Assembly (NCBI GenBank): GCA_022710975.1
Contig: JAKLGA010000001.1
Coordinates: 806,001 to 870,000 of the forward strand
DNA length: 64,000 nt
Direction: 5' to 3'
Source of the DNA: Myxococcota bacterium
GTDB lineage: Bacteria; Myxococcota; B64-G9
A model generated the notes under the pieces. The model was not told the origin of the DNA. It saw only the letters and a list, made by a program, of their open reading frames with translations, and ran no database searches. Below, piece after piece: positions 38,112-45,387 of the stretch. The translations under genes and the position numbers were made by a program. Numbering within the stretch: the stretch's first letter is position 1; the number at the start of each line of letters is the position of its first letter.

Positions 38112-39376
38112 CGATCCGCTCCCTCCGGGGAGCGGCCCCATTGAAGCCCGACGCCGGGGAACCAGCCGGCCGCCTTCAGCGACCGATCCGCTCCCTCCGG
38201 GGAGCGGCCCCATTGAAGCGACATGTACGGGTCCATGGCTCAAGAGCAGTGGGACCGATCCGCTCCCTCCGGGGAGCGGCCCCATTGAAGCCTCAGGTCA
38301 GCTCAGCAGCCGTCACGCGCTCAGTTCGATCCGCTCCCTCCGGGGAGCGGCCCCATTGAAGCATCCTATCCTTGGGTGAGGTGCTGTGTGGCTGGCTCTT
38401 CGATCCGCTCCCTCCGGGGAGCGGCCCCATTGAAGCCGTTCTTGGCCTTCACCACCTCGTACCCCGTAGGCGTCGATCCGCTCCCTCCGGGGAGCGGCCC
38501 CATTGAAGCACCGTGGGCCCTGGCGGGGCGCACGTCGAGTACGAGGCGATCCGCTCCCTCCGGGGAGCGGCCCCATTGAAGCTGGATCGAGGACCCGCAG
38601 CCTGGAGACGACCACGCGCCCGATCCGCTCCCTCCGGGGAGCGGCCCCATTGAAGCTCGGCACGGTCACCCATGTCCGTTCAGCCCCTTCCTGCGATCCG
38701 CTCCCTCCGGGGAGCGGCCCCATTGAAGCGGGTGCGCCTCCAGGTGAAGCGCCTCGGGCGCTCGCGGCGATCCGCTCCCTCCGGGGAGCGGCCCCATTGA
38801 AGCTCGATTGGACCGTGTCGAATAGACGTTCGACGATGAACGATCCGCTCCCTCCGGGGAGCGGCCCCATTGAAGCGTCGGGCTCTGGTTCAGGGTCTTC
38901 ACGTCGGACAGCGATCCGCTCCCTCCGGGGAGCGGCCCCATTGAAGCGAGTTCGGGAAGCCAGTTCGGCGCACGCTTCGCAACCGATCCGCTCCCTCCGG
39001 GGAGCGGCCCCATTGAAGCGACGTGTAGTGCGACGAGAGAGCACCCATCACAGCCCGATCCGCTCCCTCCGGGGAGCGGCCCCATTGAAGCGTGTCCTGG
39101 TCGTCGTCGGCCTTGGCCCACGGAGCCCGATCCGCTCCCTCCGGGGAGCGGCCCCATTGAAGCATGGCCCTGGTAACCAAGTCGGCGTGGTAAATCTTCG
39201 ATCCGCTCCCTCCGGGGAGCGGCCCCATTGAAGCGGTGTGGTGGTGCCGTGGGCGTGCGTGGATGAGCGGCGATCCGCTCCCTCCGGGGAGCGGCCCCAT
39301 TGAAGCTGGCGGCCGACGAGCGTCTCGTTGCGCCAGATCTGCGGCGATCCGCTCCCTCCGGGGAGCGGCCCCATTG
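38112..39376 (+). CRISPR. type I-G CRISPR array: 18 repeats, 17 spacers
   Basis: The 36-base repeat begins CGATCCGCTCCC and ends CCCCATTGAAGC. Seventeen copies are identical; the 18th (39345-39376) matches only through CATTG and then diverges. Repeat starts: 38112, 38184, 38256, 38327, 38401, 38474, 38547, 38621, 38694, 38768, 38841, 38912, 38984, 39056, 39128, 39199, 39271, 39345. Spacers are 35-38 bases and all different. Each repeat can form a perfect 8-bp stem CCGCTCCC/GGGAGCGG with a TCCG tetraloop. No spacer matches the rest of the window by eye. Confidence 0.98.
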
Positions 39377-39437
39377 GTGACCGGTCCGGATGGGATGTCC
39401 GATGCGTTTTGCTGCCGACCCGAACAAGGAGGTCGCG

Positions 39438-40955
39438 ATGGTTCCCTTGCTGATCGCTTCAGCTGCCACAGCGCTTGTCCTCGCAGTGGTTCTCGTCTGG
39501 GTGGTTCGGAGCTACCTCCGGGAGAGGGCTCGCGTGAAGGCGGTGGAGACCCGCTTCAAGGGCATCCTCGACGTGGACGCCGAGATCGCAGCGCGCCGCG
39601 CCGCCCAGCAGCAGGCTGAGAAGGAGTTCGTCGGCAAGCTGGAGGCCTACCGCAACGAGGCCAACAACCAGGTCGCCGCCGGCCGTGCTGCTCTGGCGAA
39701 GGCCGAACAAGAACACGTGAAGACCCTCGAGGCCATCCAGGCGAGCAAGCTGCAGGTGGAGAAGGACATCGAGAACCTACGGGGCGACTACAAGGAGAAG
39801 CACGGCGTATTAGACCGGCTGAAGGCGGAGCTGGCCCTGCTCGAAGAAGCCGAGGAATCCGCCTCCTTCGGCATCTACAAGCCTGCCTACACCTTCGATG
39901 CGCCCGAGAGGTACAAGGAGGAGCTCGAACGCATCCGCGACAGGCAGAAGGCGCTCATCAAGGAAGGCCGGGTCGCGACCTGTGACACCCAGTGGCAGGT
40001 CGGCGGCAGCCTGGCGGCCGGCAAGCGCATGACCGCCCACTACACCAAGCTGATGACCCGGGCTTTCAACGGGGAGTGCGATGCGCTCATCTCCGGCGTG
40101 CGCTGGAACAACGTCGAGCGCATCGAGGAGCGTATCCGGTCTTCCTTGGCGGCCATCAACAAGCTCGGGAAGGACCACCAGATCACCATCACGGATGCGT
40201 ACCTGGAGCTGAAGCTGGCCGAGATGCGCCTGGTGTACGAGTACGCCGAGAAGGTGCAGCAAGCCAAGGAGGAGCAGCGCCAGATCCAGGCTCAGATCCG
40301 CGAGGAAGAGAAGGCTCAACGGGAGATCGAGCGTGCCCTGAAGGAGGCTGAAGACGAGGAGATGAGGTACGCCAAGGCCCTCGAGCAGGCCCGCGCCACC
40401 GTCGAGAGCGCCAAGGGGCAGCAGCTTGAGAAGCTGAACGATAAGATCGCCCACCTGGAGCAACAGCTCCAGGATGCGCAGCAGAACAAGGCGAGAGCCA
40501 TCTCCCAGGCCCAGCTCACCAAGTCGGGGCACGTCTACGTGATCTCCAACGTGGGTTCCTTCGGCGAGAACGTCTACAAGATCGGGATGACCCGGCGGCT
40601 GGAGCCCATGGACCGCGTGCGAGAGCTGGGCGACGCCTCCGTGCCGTTCGAGTTCGACGTCCACGCAATCATCTACTCGGAGAACGCCCCTGCCCTCGAG
40701 AACGCCTTGCAGAAGGCCTTCCACGAGAGCCGGCTCAATCTGGTTAACCTGCGCAAGGAGTTCTTCAGGGTGACGCTCCCGGAAATCGAGAAGGTCGCCA
40801 AGCAGCAAATGGCGGACATCGAGTTCACCCAGATCGCCGAGGCCCGCGAGTTCCGTGAGTCCATGGCCATGCGCGAGCGAAGGAGCATCCCGCCCGCCAT
40901 CGACCAGCCACAGCAAGCGCTGCACTCGGCGGATCTTCCCGAGAGCCTCGACTAG
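39438..40955 (+). CDS. DUF4041 protein with C-terminal GIY-YIG (T5orf172/MUG113) nuclease domain
   Basis: 505 residues from ATG at 39438, with AAGGAGG upstream. An N-terminal transmembrane helix (VPLLIASAATALVLAVVLVW) and long coiled coil (about 25-140, and again 280-365) enclose a DUF4041-like region (SFGIYKPAYTFDAPERYKEE, NGECDALISGVRW). The C-terminal domain starts GHVYVISNVGSFGENVYKIG, the GIY-YIG core, followed by MTRRLEPMDRVRELGDAS. Similar proteins occur in phages and near defence genes. It directly follows the array's old end. Nuclease activity against incoming DNA is plausible but inferred. Confidence 0.8.
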   Translation: MVPLLIASAATALVLAVVLVWVVRSYLRERARVKAVETRFKGILDVDAEIAARRAAQQQAEKEFVGKLEAYRNEANNQVAAGRAALAKAEQEHVKTLEAIQASKLQVEKDIENLRGDYKEKHGVLDRLKAELALLEEAEESASFGIYKPAYTFDAPERYKEELERIRDRQKALIKEGRVATCDTQWQVGGSLAAGKRMTAHYTKLMTRAFNGECDALISGVRWNNVERIEERIRSSLAAINKLGKDHQITITDAYLELKLAEMRLVYEYAEKVQQAKEEQRQIQAQIREEEKAQREIERALKEAEDEEMRYAKALEQARATVESAKGQQLEKLNDKIAHLEQQLQDAQQNKARAISQAQLTKSGHVYVISNVGSFGENVYKIGMTRRLEPMDRVRELGDASVPFEFDVHAIIYSENAPALENALQKAFHESRLNLVNLRKEFFRVTLPEIEKVAKQQMADIEFTQIAEAREFRESMAMRERRSIPPAIDQPQQALHSADLPESLD

Positions 40956-41038
40956 GCGTTTGTGGGCGGGTCCCGGTGCGTGCGTATTTGCAACCCAGGG
41001 TGCGGCCGCATTGAACCCAATCGAAGGAGGAGGCTTAC

Positions 41039-41794
41039 ATGCAGGCCAAGTGGATCGGGGACGTCGGGGACTTCGCCAAGCTCGCCCTGCTGCGCTGGCT
41101 CGCGGGGCACACGTCGAATGACGGGAAGACGAAGCTCAGGGTGGGGATCTGCTGGTGCCTCAACGACGATATGAGGGGGAGACGGGATCTGACCAAAAGC
41201 GGGTTCAAGTACCTCCAGAAGGACTATTCCGAGGGACACGGTCTTCCCGGAGCCGACTGTAGGTTGTGGAGCCACGCGCAGAAGCTCGGGGACATGAAGA
41301 ACCCGTCTATGAGCGATTTGGAGGACGCCACGCAGGACCTTCTGGACCATCGCGTTGAATTCGTCCGTTTGGCGGGGGAGCAAGGATACCTGGGCGCGAT
41401 CCTGCAGCGCGAGAGGAATCACAGGTGCGAGGTCGTCTTCCTCGATCCGGACAACGGAATCAAGCTCGGTGTTGGAGCCGGTGCGGCCGGGAAGGAACAC
41501 GTTGCCATCGGGGACATCAAGGGCTTCCTGGAGAATGGACGCACTGTCGTCGTGTACCAGCACGCCAACCACAAGGTGAAGTTCGATGAGCTGCTCGATG
41601 GGCTTTGCAAGGAGTTGGCGCAAGGCGATCGGTGGACGGTACGTGCACTGCGCTGGCATCGCCAGATCGCCCGCGCGTTCATCGTCGCCATGCCACAGAC
41701 GGGCGACCCGGTCGGTTTGGTAGGCAAACGGATCGACGCGCTTGTGGGGTCCGGGGACTGGCATGCGCACTTCACCGAGACGACGCTCGCGTGA
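41039..41794 (+). CDS. unknown 251-residue protein with FLDPDNG motif
   Basis: Belongs to a recognisable but unnamed family of mobile-element proteins: an N-terminal WIGDVGDFAKLALLRWLAG box, VGICWCLNDD, a central VVFLDPDNGIKLGVG box and VVVYQHANHKVKF. The LDPDNG strand-loop sits where Rossmann methyltransferases place their catalytic (D/N)PP motif, but no SAM-binding motif I is obvious. GGAGGAGG lies upstream. It is the second gene of the possible post-CRISPR cassette. Confidence 0.65.
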   Translation: MQAKWIGDVGDFAKLALLRWLAGHTSNDGKTKLRVGICWCLNDDMRGRRDLTKSGFKYLQKDYSEGHGLPGADCRLWSHAQKLGDMKNPSMSDLEDATQDLLDHRVEFVRLAGEQGYLGAILQRERNHRCEVVFLDPDNGIKLGVGAGAAGKEHVAIGDIKGFLENGRTVVVYQHANHKVKFDELLDGLCKELAQGDRWTVRALRWHRQIARAFIVAMPQTGDPVGLVGKRIDALVGSGDWHAHFTETTLA

Positions 41795-42045
41795 CGCAGG
41801 GCTGCGTGTGGGCATGGGCAGCCTGCCCGGTTTCAACGCTGCAGCCCTTCGAGCTCGCGCGACTTCAGCCTCTCGGTCGCCCGGATGGCTGAAGGGGTTG
41901 GGTGGAAGGAGTGCCAGGCTTTCTGGTCGAGCGGAAGGTCGGAGACAGGTTCAATTGCTACGGCCGGCACGCGGGGCGGCCGTTGCGGCTGACCTCTGGC
42001 AGAGGTACGCTGCTCCAAGCATCACCAGGAAGAAGGAGGGATACC

Positions 42046-42507
42046 ATGCTGGGAACGAGAATGCTGATCGTCCTCGTCGCCGTCTGCTGCGCACAGGGCT
42101 GCACCGTCGATCGGTCCTACTTGCTGCGGAAATCGGCTGAGAATCTCAAGTGCGATCGCGGCGAGATCACCATCGTGTCCCAGACCGAGAACGATGGTGG
42201 GGGCAACTTCGATTGGGTTGCGAGGTACAAGGGCAGGGACTACCACTGCGAGCATCGCTGCCCAGCCCACGTCTGTAGCTCGACCTGCAAGGAAACCGAG
42301 TCGTCCAACGCCGAGACGCAGAAGAAGGTGGCGATCGACCGGCTGTCGCTGGAGACCGGCTGCGCCGCTGACGGCATCAGGGTGCTCTCCCAGTCCGAAT
42401 GGTCGAGCGGAGGCGAGGTGGCGTACCGCATCGAGGCCTGCGGGAAGACCTACGTCTGCACCCAGGCGCCTGGTCGCACGGAGTGCAAGGAGGCCCTCGC
42501 ACAGTAG
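42046..42507 (+). CDS. Cys-rich lipoprotein, 153 residues
   Basis: Signal MLGTRMLIVLVAVCCAQGC with lipid Cys19, then two similar halves. Each has C...I.V.SQ(T/S)E and (Y/A)..(K)..C patterns (KCDRGEITIVSQTENDGGG and DGIRVLSQSEWSSGGEVAY), suggesting an internal duplication of a small disulfide domain. AAGGAGGG precedes the ATG. About 110 bases after its stop, in another frame, a plausible peptide ends EGFKRYVTDMVQELTRD, perhaps a frame-shifted tail. Function unknown; periplasm- or surface-anchored. Confidence 0.65.
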   Translation: MLGTRMLIVLVAVCCAQGCTVDRSYLLRKSAENLKCDRGEITIVSQTENDGGGNFDWVARYKGRDYHCEHRCPAHVCSSTCKETESSNAETQKKVAIDRLSLETGCAADGIRVLSQSEWSSGGEVAYRIEACGKTYVCTQAPGRTECKEALAQ

Positions 42508-42650
42508 CCATCCGGGAGGCGGCAACCCATTCCACCCAAGTGTGCAAGCAGTTCGTGGAGAACGAGGGGTTCAAGCGCTACGTGACCGACATGGTGCAGG
42601 AACTCACCAGGGACTGAGCGGGCGTGCCGGCCGGTTGGAGGTGCTCCGCG

Positions 42651-43466
42651 ATGACGATTCCGTCCTTCCCCGCGGCCCAGGTCGAGCAGCTCGCCCGATG
42701 CCTGGCGCAGGCGAAGTCGCACTCGCAGCTCACCGACCTGTTCGCTGAGCTTGGGATGGACGCCCCCGGCCCGAGCCAGGGCGCCAAGTGGTTAAGGATT
42801 CGTGAGGCGCTGGCAGCGCGACAGAAACGGGACGGGGTTGGCAACAATGTTGGCACCTTCGTCCAGACCGTCCTGTCACCCGTCAACTTCGTCAAGGCCA
42901 GCGAGGGCTACTACGAGAGGCTGAGGGCCGAGGTGAACTTGATTCTCGCTTTCTGCGGCCTCCATGTCGACGAGGCGGGGAAGCTCTGCCCTGTGCCGCT
43001 GGCCAGAACGCTCGACGAGGCAGCGCGGCGAGCGAGCGAGCTCCGGGCCAAGCTGGTCCAGCGAGCGGTGCACCCTGAGGTCCTGTCCTTCTGCAGGCCG
43101 GAGCTGCTCGACGGGAACTACTTCCACGCGGTCCTCGAAGCCAGCAAGAGCGTGGCCGACAAGGTCCGGAACAAGACCGGGCTGCCATGTGACGGCGCCG
43201 AACTCTTCCAGCGAGCGTTCGGCGGCAAGGCGCCGCTGCTCGCCATCAACACCCTGACGACCGACACCGAGAAGTCCGAGCAGGCGGGTTTCGCCAACCT
43301 CTTGGTTGGCCTCTTCGGAACCTTCAGAAATCCCACGGCTCACGCGCCGAAGGTGCACTGGCCGATGTCGGAGCAGGATGCCCTCGACCTGCTGTCGCTC
43401 GTGTCCTACGTCCACCGCAGGCTCGACGGCGCGGTGAGCACCAACCCCACGCTGGTGGGCACTTGA
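42651..43466 (+). CDS. TIGR02391-family protein (Ymh-like)
   Basis: 271 residues from ATG at 42651 (GGAGG upstream). The C-terminal 130 residues fit the TIGR02391/Ymh pattern: HPEVLSFCRPELLDGNYFHA, VLEASKSVADKVRNKTGL, DGAELFQRAF, INTLTTDTEKSEQAGF and GTFRNPTAH. The RNPxAH-type box recalls HEPN-like RNases, though a catalytic RxxxxH is not clearly present. The family is frequent in defence islands and restriction loci. It is the last of four + strand genes after the CRISPR array. Confidence 0.75.
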   Translation: MTIPSFPAAQVEQLARCLAQAKSHSQLTDLFAELGMDAPGPSQGAKWLRIREALAARQKRDGVGNNVGTFVQTVLSPVNFVKASEGYYERLRAEVNLILAFCGLHVDEAGKLCPVPLARTLDEAARRASELRAKLVQRAVHPEVLSFCRPELLDGNYFHAVLEASKSVADKVRNKTGLPCDGAELFQRAFGGKAPLLAINTLTTDTEKSEQAGFANLLVGLFGTFRNPTAHAPKVHWPMSEQDALDLLSLVSYVHRRLDGAVSTNPTLVGT

Positions 43467-43555
43467 CTCGTGTTCAGTCGGACGGGAGAGGCTTGCTGAG
43501 GTGCCCATCGGACCCTATTCCGTGCTACCATAAGCATTGGAAGCTGGGCCATCGC

Positions 43556-43589
43556 GGAAAGTTGGAAACCGGGGAGTTTCCGAACTTCC
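43556..43589. repeat. inverted repeat ending at a tRNA-like relic
   Basis: GGAAAC (43564-43569) pairs with GTTTCC (43576-43581), extended outward by GGAAAGTT (43556-43563) with AACTTCC (43583-43589), with two single-base bulges. The right arm ends exactly where the Ser-like tRNA acceptor stem stops pairing. Confidence 0.5.
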
Positions 43590-43671
43590 GGGGTGGCCGA
43601 GAGGCTTAAGGCGCCGGCCTGAAAAGCCGTTGGGCCGAAAGGCCCCATGGGTTCGAAACCCATCCCCTCCG
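43587..43671 (+). pseudogene. class II (Ser-type) tRNA relic with GAA anticodon
   Basis: Clear tRNA-Ser features: TGGCCGAGAGGC D arm, long variable arm GGGCC-GAAA-GGCCC, and T arm ATGGG-TTCGAAA-CCCAT. Acceptor pairs 4-7 form (GGGG with CCCC) but pairs 1-3 are mismatched (TCC against TCC), and pair 27-43 is C/T. The 7-base anticodon loop CTGAAAA reads GAA, one base from Ser GGA. It is probably inactive; if charged by SerRS it would misread Phe codons. No CCA is encoded. Confidence 0.6.
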
Positions 43672-43677
43672 TCATTC

Positions 43678-43709
43678 GCCCGGGGCCACAGAGTACCGTG
43701 GCCCCGGGC
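43678..43709. terminator. 12-bp hairpin after the Ser-type tRNA relic
   Basis: GCCCGGGGCCAC (43678-43689) pairs perfectly with GTGGCCCCGGGC (43698-43709) around an 8-base loop. The position, seven bases after the tRNA 3' end, is typical of a tRNA terminator, although no long T-run follows. Confidence 0.6.
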
Positions 43710-43840
43710 ATTCGGTTGTTAACAAGCCCAAATGGCCCGCCAGGTTCATTACCCACTCAACCTATCGAAAATGCTGCCGATCCGGGGCGCCCGGGGAACG
43801 GTTTTTCAGCCTAACTGCCCGTAACTCCAGCCAACGGGGG

Positions 43841-43885
43841 TGAATGGCATTCAAGAGGCCGTCTGTTCGATCCCGGTCAGCTCCA
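43841..43885 (+). pseudogene. 3' fragment of tRNA-Ala(GGC)
   Basis: From anticodon loop ATGGCAT onward the sequence follows tRNA-Ala(GGC): TCAAG stem half, variable loop AGGCC, T loop TTCGATC, and end CCGGTCAGCTCCA. The 5' half (acceptor GGGGC, D arm) is absent upstream. The break near the anticodon loop is a known tRNA integration sub-site, so this may be a spent attachment site. Confidence 0.6.
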
Positions 43886-43897
43886 TGACTTGAGAAG

Positions 43898-43920
43898 GGA
43901 CCCACCTTCCTGGTGGGTCC
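43898..43920. terminator. 9-bp hairpin after the tRNA-Ala fragment
   Basis: GGACCCACC (43898-43906) pairs with GGTGGGTCC (43912-43920) around a 5-base loop. Its location 12 bases past the tRNA-Ala fragment suggests the fragment kept the terminator of its source locus. Confidence 0.6.
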
Positions 43921-44130
43921 ACACACGCGCGTGAAGATGAACCGAGCCCCTGGGACACCGCCTGATGGGCGGCCGATTGGGCTCTCCCCACAGCACGTGG
44001 GGCTGAACCGCTCGGCTGCGTGGTCCTACTGGCCTGCGCGGCCCTCCCTCCCCACGCCCCCGTGGGGCGGGACCGATCAACTTGCGCGAATCCCGCGGAC
44101 CCATTCCGCTCAGAATGGGGCTCGAAATGG
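43921..44130. other. non-coding stretch with five short perfect hairpins
   Basis: No gene. Palindromes: CACGCGCGTG (43924-43933), CCGCC/GGCGG (43958-43972), CCCCAC/GTGGGG (43986-44002), CCCCACG/CGTGGGG with CCCC loop (44050-44067), and CCCATTC/GAATGGG (44100-44119). The last lies just past the end of the NYN gene on the minus strand and could be its terminator. The series could be a structured RNA or a recombination relic. Confidence 0.4.
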
Positions 44131-44133
44131 GCT

Positions 44134-44715
44134 CTAGTCGAGACGTTTCACCCTACTAACCAAGGCTGCATCGATTGGGAAGCACTCATCGCACGCTTGA
44201 TGCAATTCCGGTGAGTACTTGCACTCGTCACAGGTTCCCATCCCGTGAAATAGCCTGGTGATCACGCCTGCATCTTTTGCAACTTGAATCAGGGGTTGGT
44301 AGTCCCCATCGCCTGCCAGAAGGGCAATCATCGCGGCGTTTTTTTGAAGAACAACACGTACAACGTCGATTGCCAACTGAACATCAACCCTCTTCTGCTG
44401 AAAGATGGTATTCCCATTTTCGTCGGTACCGCGGGGCCTAAGGATTCCGAGACGTACTTCGAACCGATCCATCGAGCGAATTCTCGCAAAAAACGACTGT
44501 TGAGTGTTGTATGCCTTTTTCTGCTCAAGAGTTGGGTTTGTGGGTGGCATCCACCTTGGGCAGTGGTAGTAGTACGCGCGGTGGCGCTCTTGGCCCATTG
44601 CCATTTCTGTTGCCAACTTGTCGATATCGATTCGTGCCCTGTTGTGCTCTAACAGGGTCAACTTGTCGAGGTATCCACCGTCGATAAAAATGGCGATTGG
44701 TCCGCTAGCAGCCAT
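44134..44715 (-). CDS. NYN-domain (LabA/DUF88-type) putative RNase
   Basis: 193 residues from ATG at 44715 (GGGAGGGG upstream). The PIN-like NYN fold is marked by its acidic residues: IFIDGGYLDK (11-15 region), KRVDVQLAIDVV in the middle and ALLAGDGDYQPLIQVAKDAG. The C-terminus has a small Cys cluster (CDECKYSPELHQACDEC). NYN proteins are metal-dependent ribonucleases, often of tRNA or mRNA. The gene is markedly AT-richer than its surroundings, with runs of A, indicating a separate origin. It stands alone on the minus strand. Confidence 0.85.
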   Translation of the reverse strand: MAASGPIAIFIDGGYLDKLTLLEHNRARIDIDKLATEMAMGQERHRAYYYHCPRWMPPTNPTLEQKKAYNTQQSFFARIRSMDRFEVRLGILRPRGTDENGNTIFQQKRVDVQLAIDVVRVVLQKNAAMIALLAGDGDYQPLIQVAKDAGVITRLFHGMGTCDECKYSPELHQACDECFPIDAALVSRVKRLD

Positions 44716-44929
44716 GTCCCCTCCCGAAAAAAAATGGCAGCGTAGGACACGCTGCCAGAAATACTTGCCTACCGTAATCACCTCGGTCGCATAGCGCCGC
44801 GGGTCACGGCAGGCGAAATTCTGGAATGATGCTAGGTTCGGAACGATTCCTTGTCAAGGGAAAAATACCCCAGCAAGGATCGACCCGAAGTCCTCCGGGT
44901 CCTGCCTCTGCGACAACTGCAAGGCTCTC

Positions 44930-45271
44930 TTGAAGGAGCAGCTTGCCGCCAAAGAGGTGAGGCTGAGGGTCCTTCGAGAGGGCGCCGCCAAGATACTGGT
45001 GACGACGACCGGCAGCATCGACGGCCGCCGGGTCGCAGCCTACCTGGGCGTCGAGTGCACCGAGAGCACGGTTCTCACATTCAATGGGCACTTGACTGGG
45101 GACGAGTGCCGGAGCGCCGAACAGGACGCGCTCGAGGCCCTCAAGATACTCGCCGTGGAGAAGGGCGCCGATGCCGTGGTCGGGCTCGGCCTTTCCATGA
45201 CCCGATTCTCCGAAGATATGCTTATTTTGGCCCTGATCGGCACCCTGGTGCGGCTGGAGCCGGTCAAGTAG
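44930..45271 (+). CDS. YbjQ/DUF74 (UPF0145)-like protein
   Basis: About 113 residues from TTG at 44930. The core ILVTTTGSIDGRRVAAYLGV and LEALKILAVEKGADAVVGLG matches the YbjQ fold, a pentameric beta-rich family of unknown function. The same frame stays open upstream and encodes CLCDNCKALLKEQ, a zinc-knuckle-like lead-in, but has no ATG or GTG there. The true start may be non-standard, or the gene may be 5'-truncated. Confidence 0.65.
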   Translation: MKEQLAAKEVRLRVLREGAAKILVTTTGSIDGRRVAAYLGVECTESTVLTFNGHLTGDECRSAEQDALEALKILAVEKGADAVVGLGLSMTRFSEDMLILALIGTLVRLEPVK

Positions 45272-45387
45272 GCCCTGCCCAGCCCGCTGGCAGGTGGTGG
45301 GTGATGGGACCTGCGGCGGCAGGCGGGGCTTGCCCACCCAGGTAGGCAGGGCTACCATCTTTCCCAGGATCAACTCGGAGGACCGGG

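Noticed and set aside
38148-39344. Self-targeting spacers against the window
   Set aside because: Reading the 17 spacers on both strands, I saw no match elsewhere in the 64 kb; a computed search would be decisive.
38028-39469. Minus- and plus-strand open frames across the CRISPR array encoding repetitive MGPLPGGSGS or RSLRGAAPLK peptides
   Set aside because: They are translations of the 36-base repeat and spacers; no ribosome site and no protein family.
43406-43756. 116-codon minus-strand frame over the tRNA-Ser relic
   Set aside because: A familiar spurious translation of tRNA-Ser sequence, not a gene.
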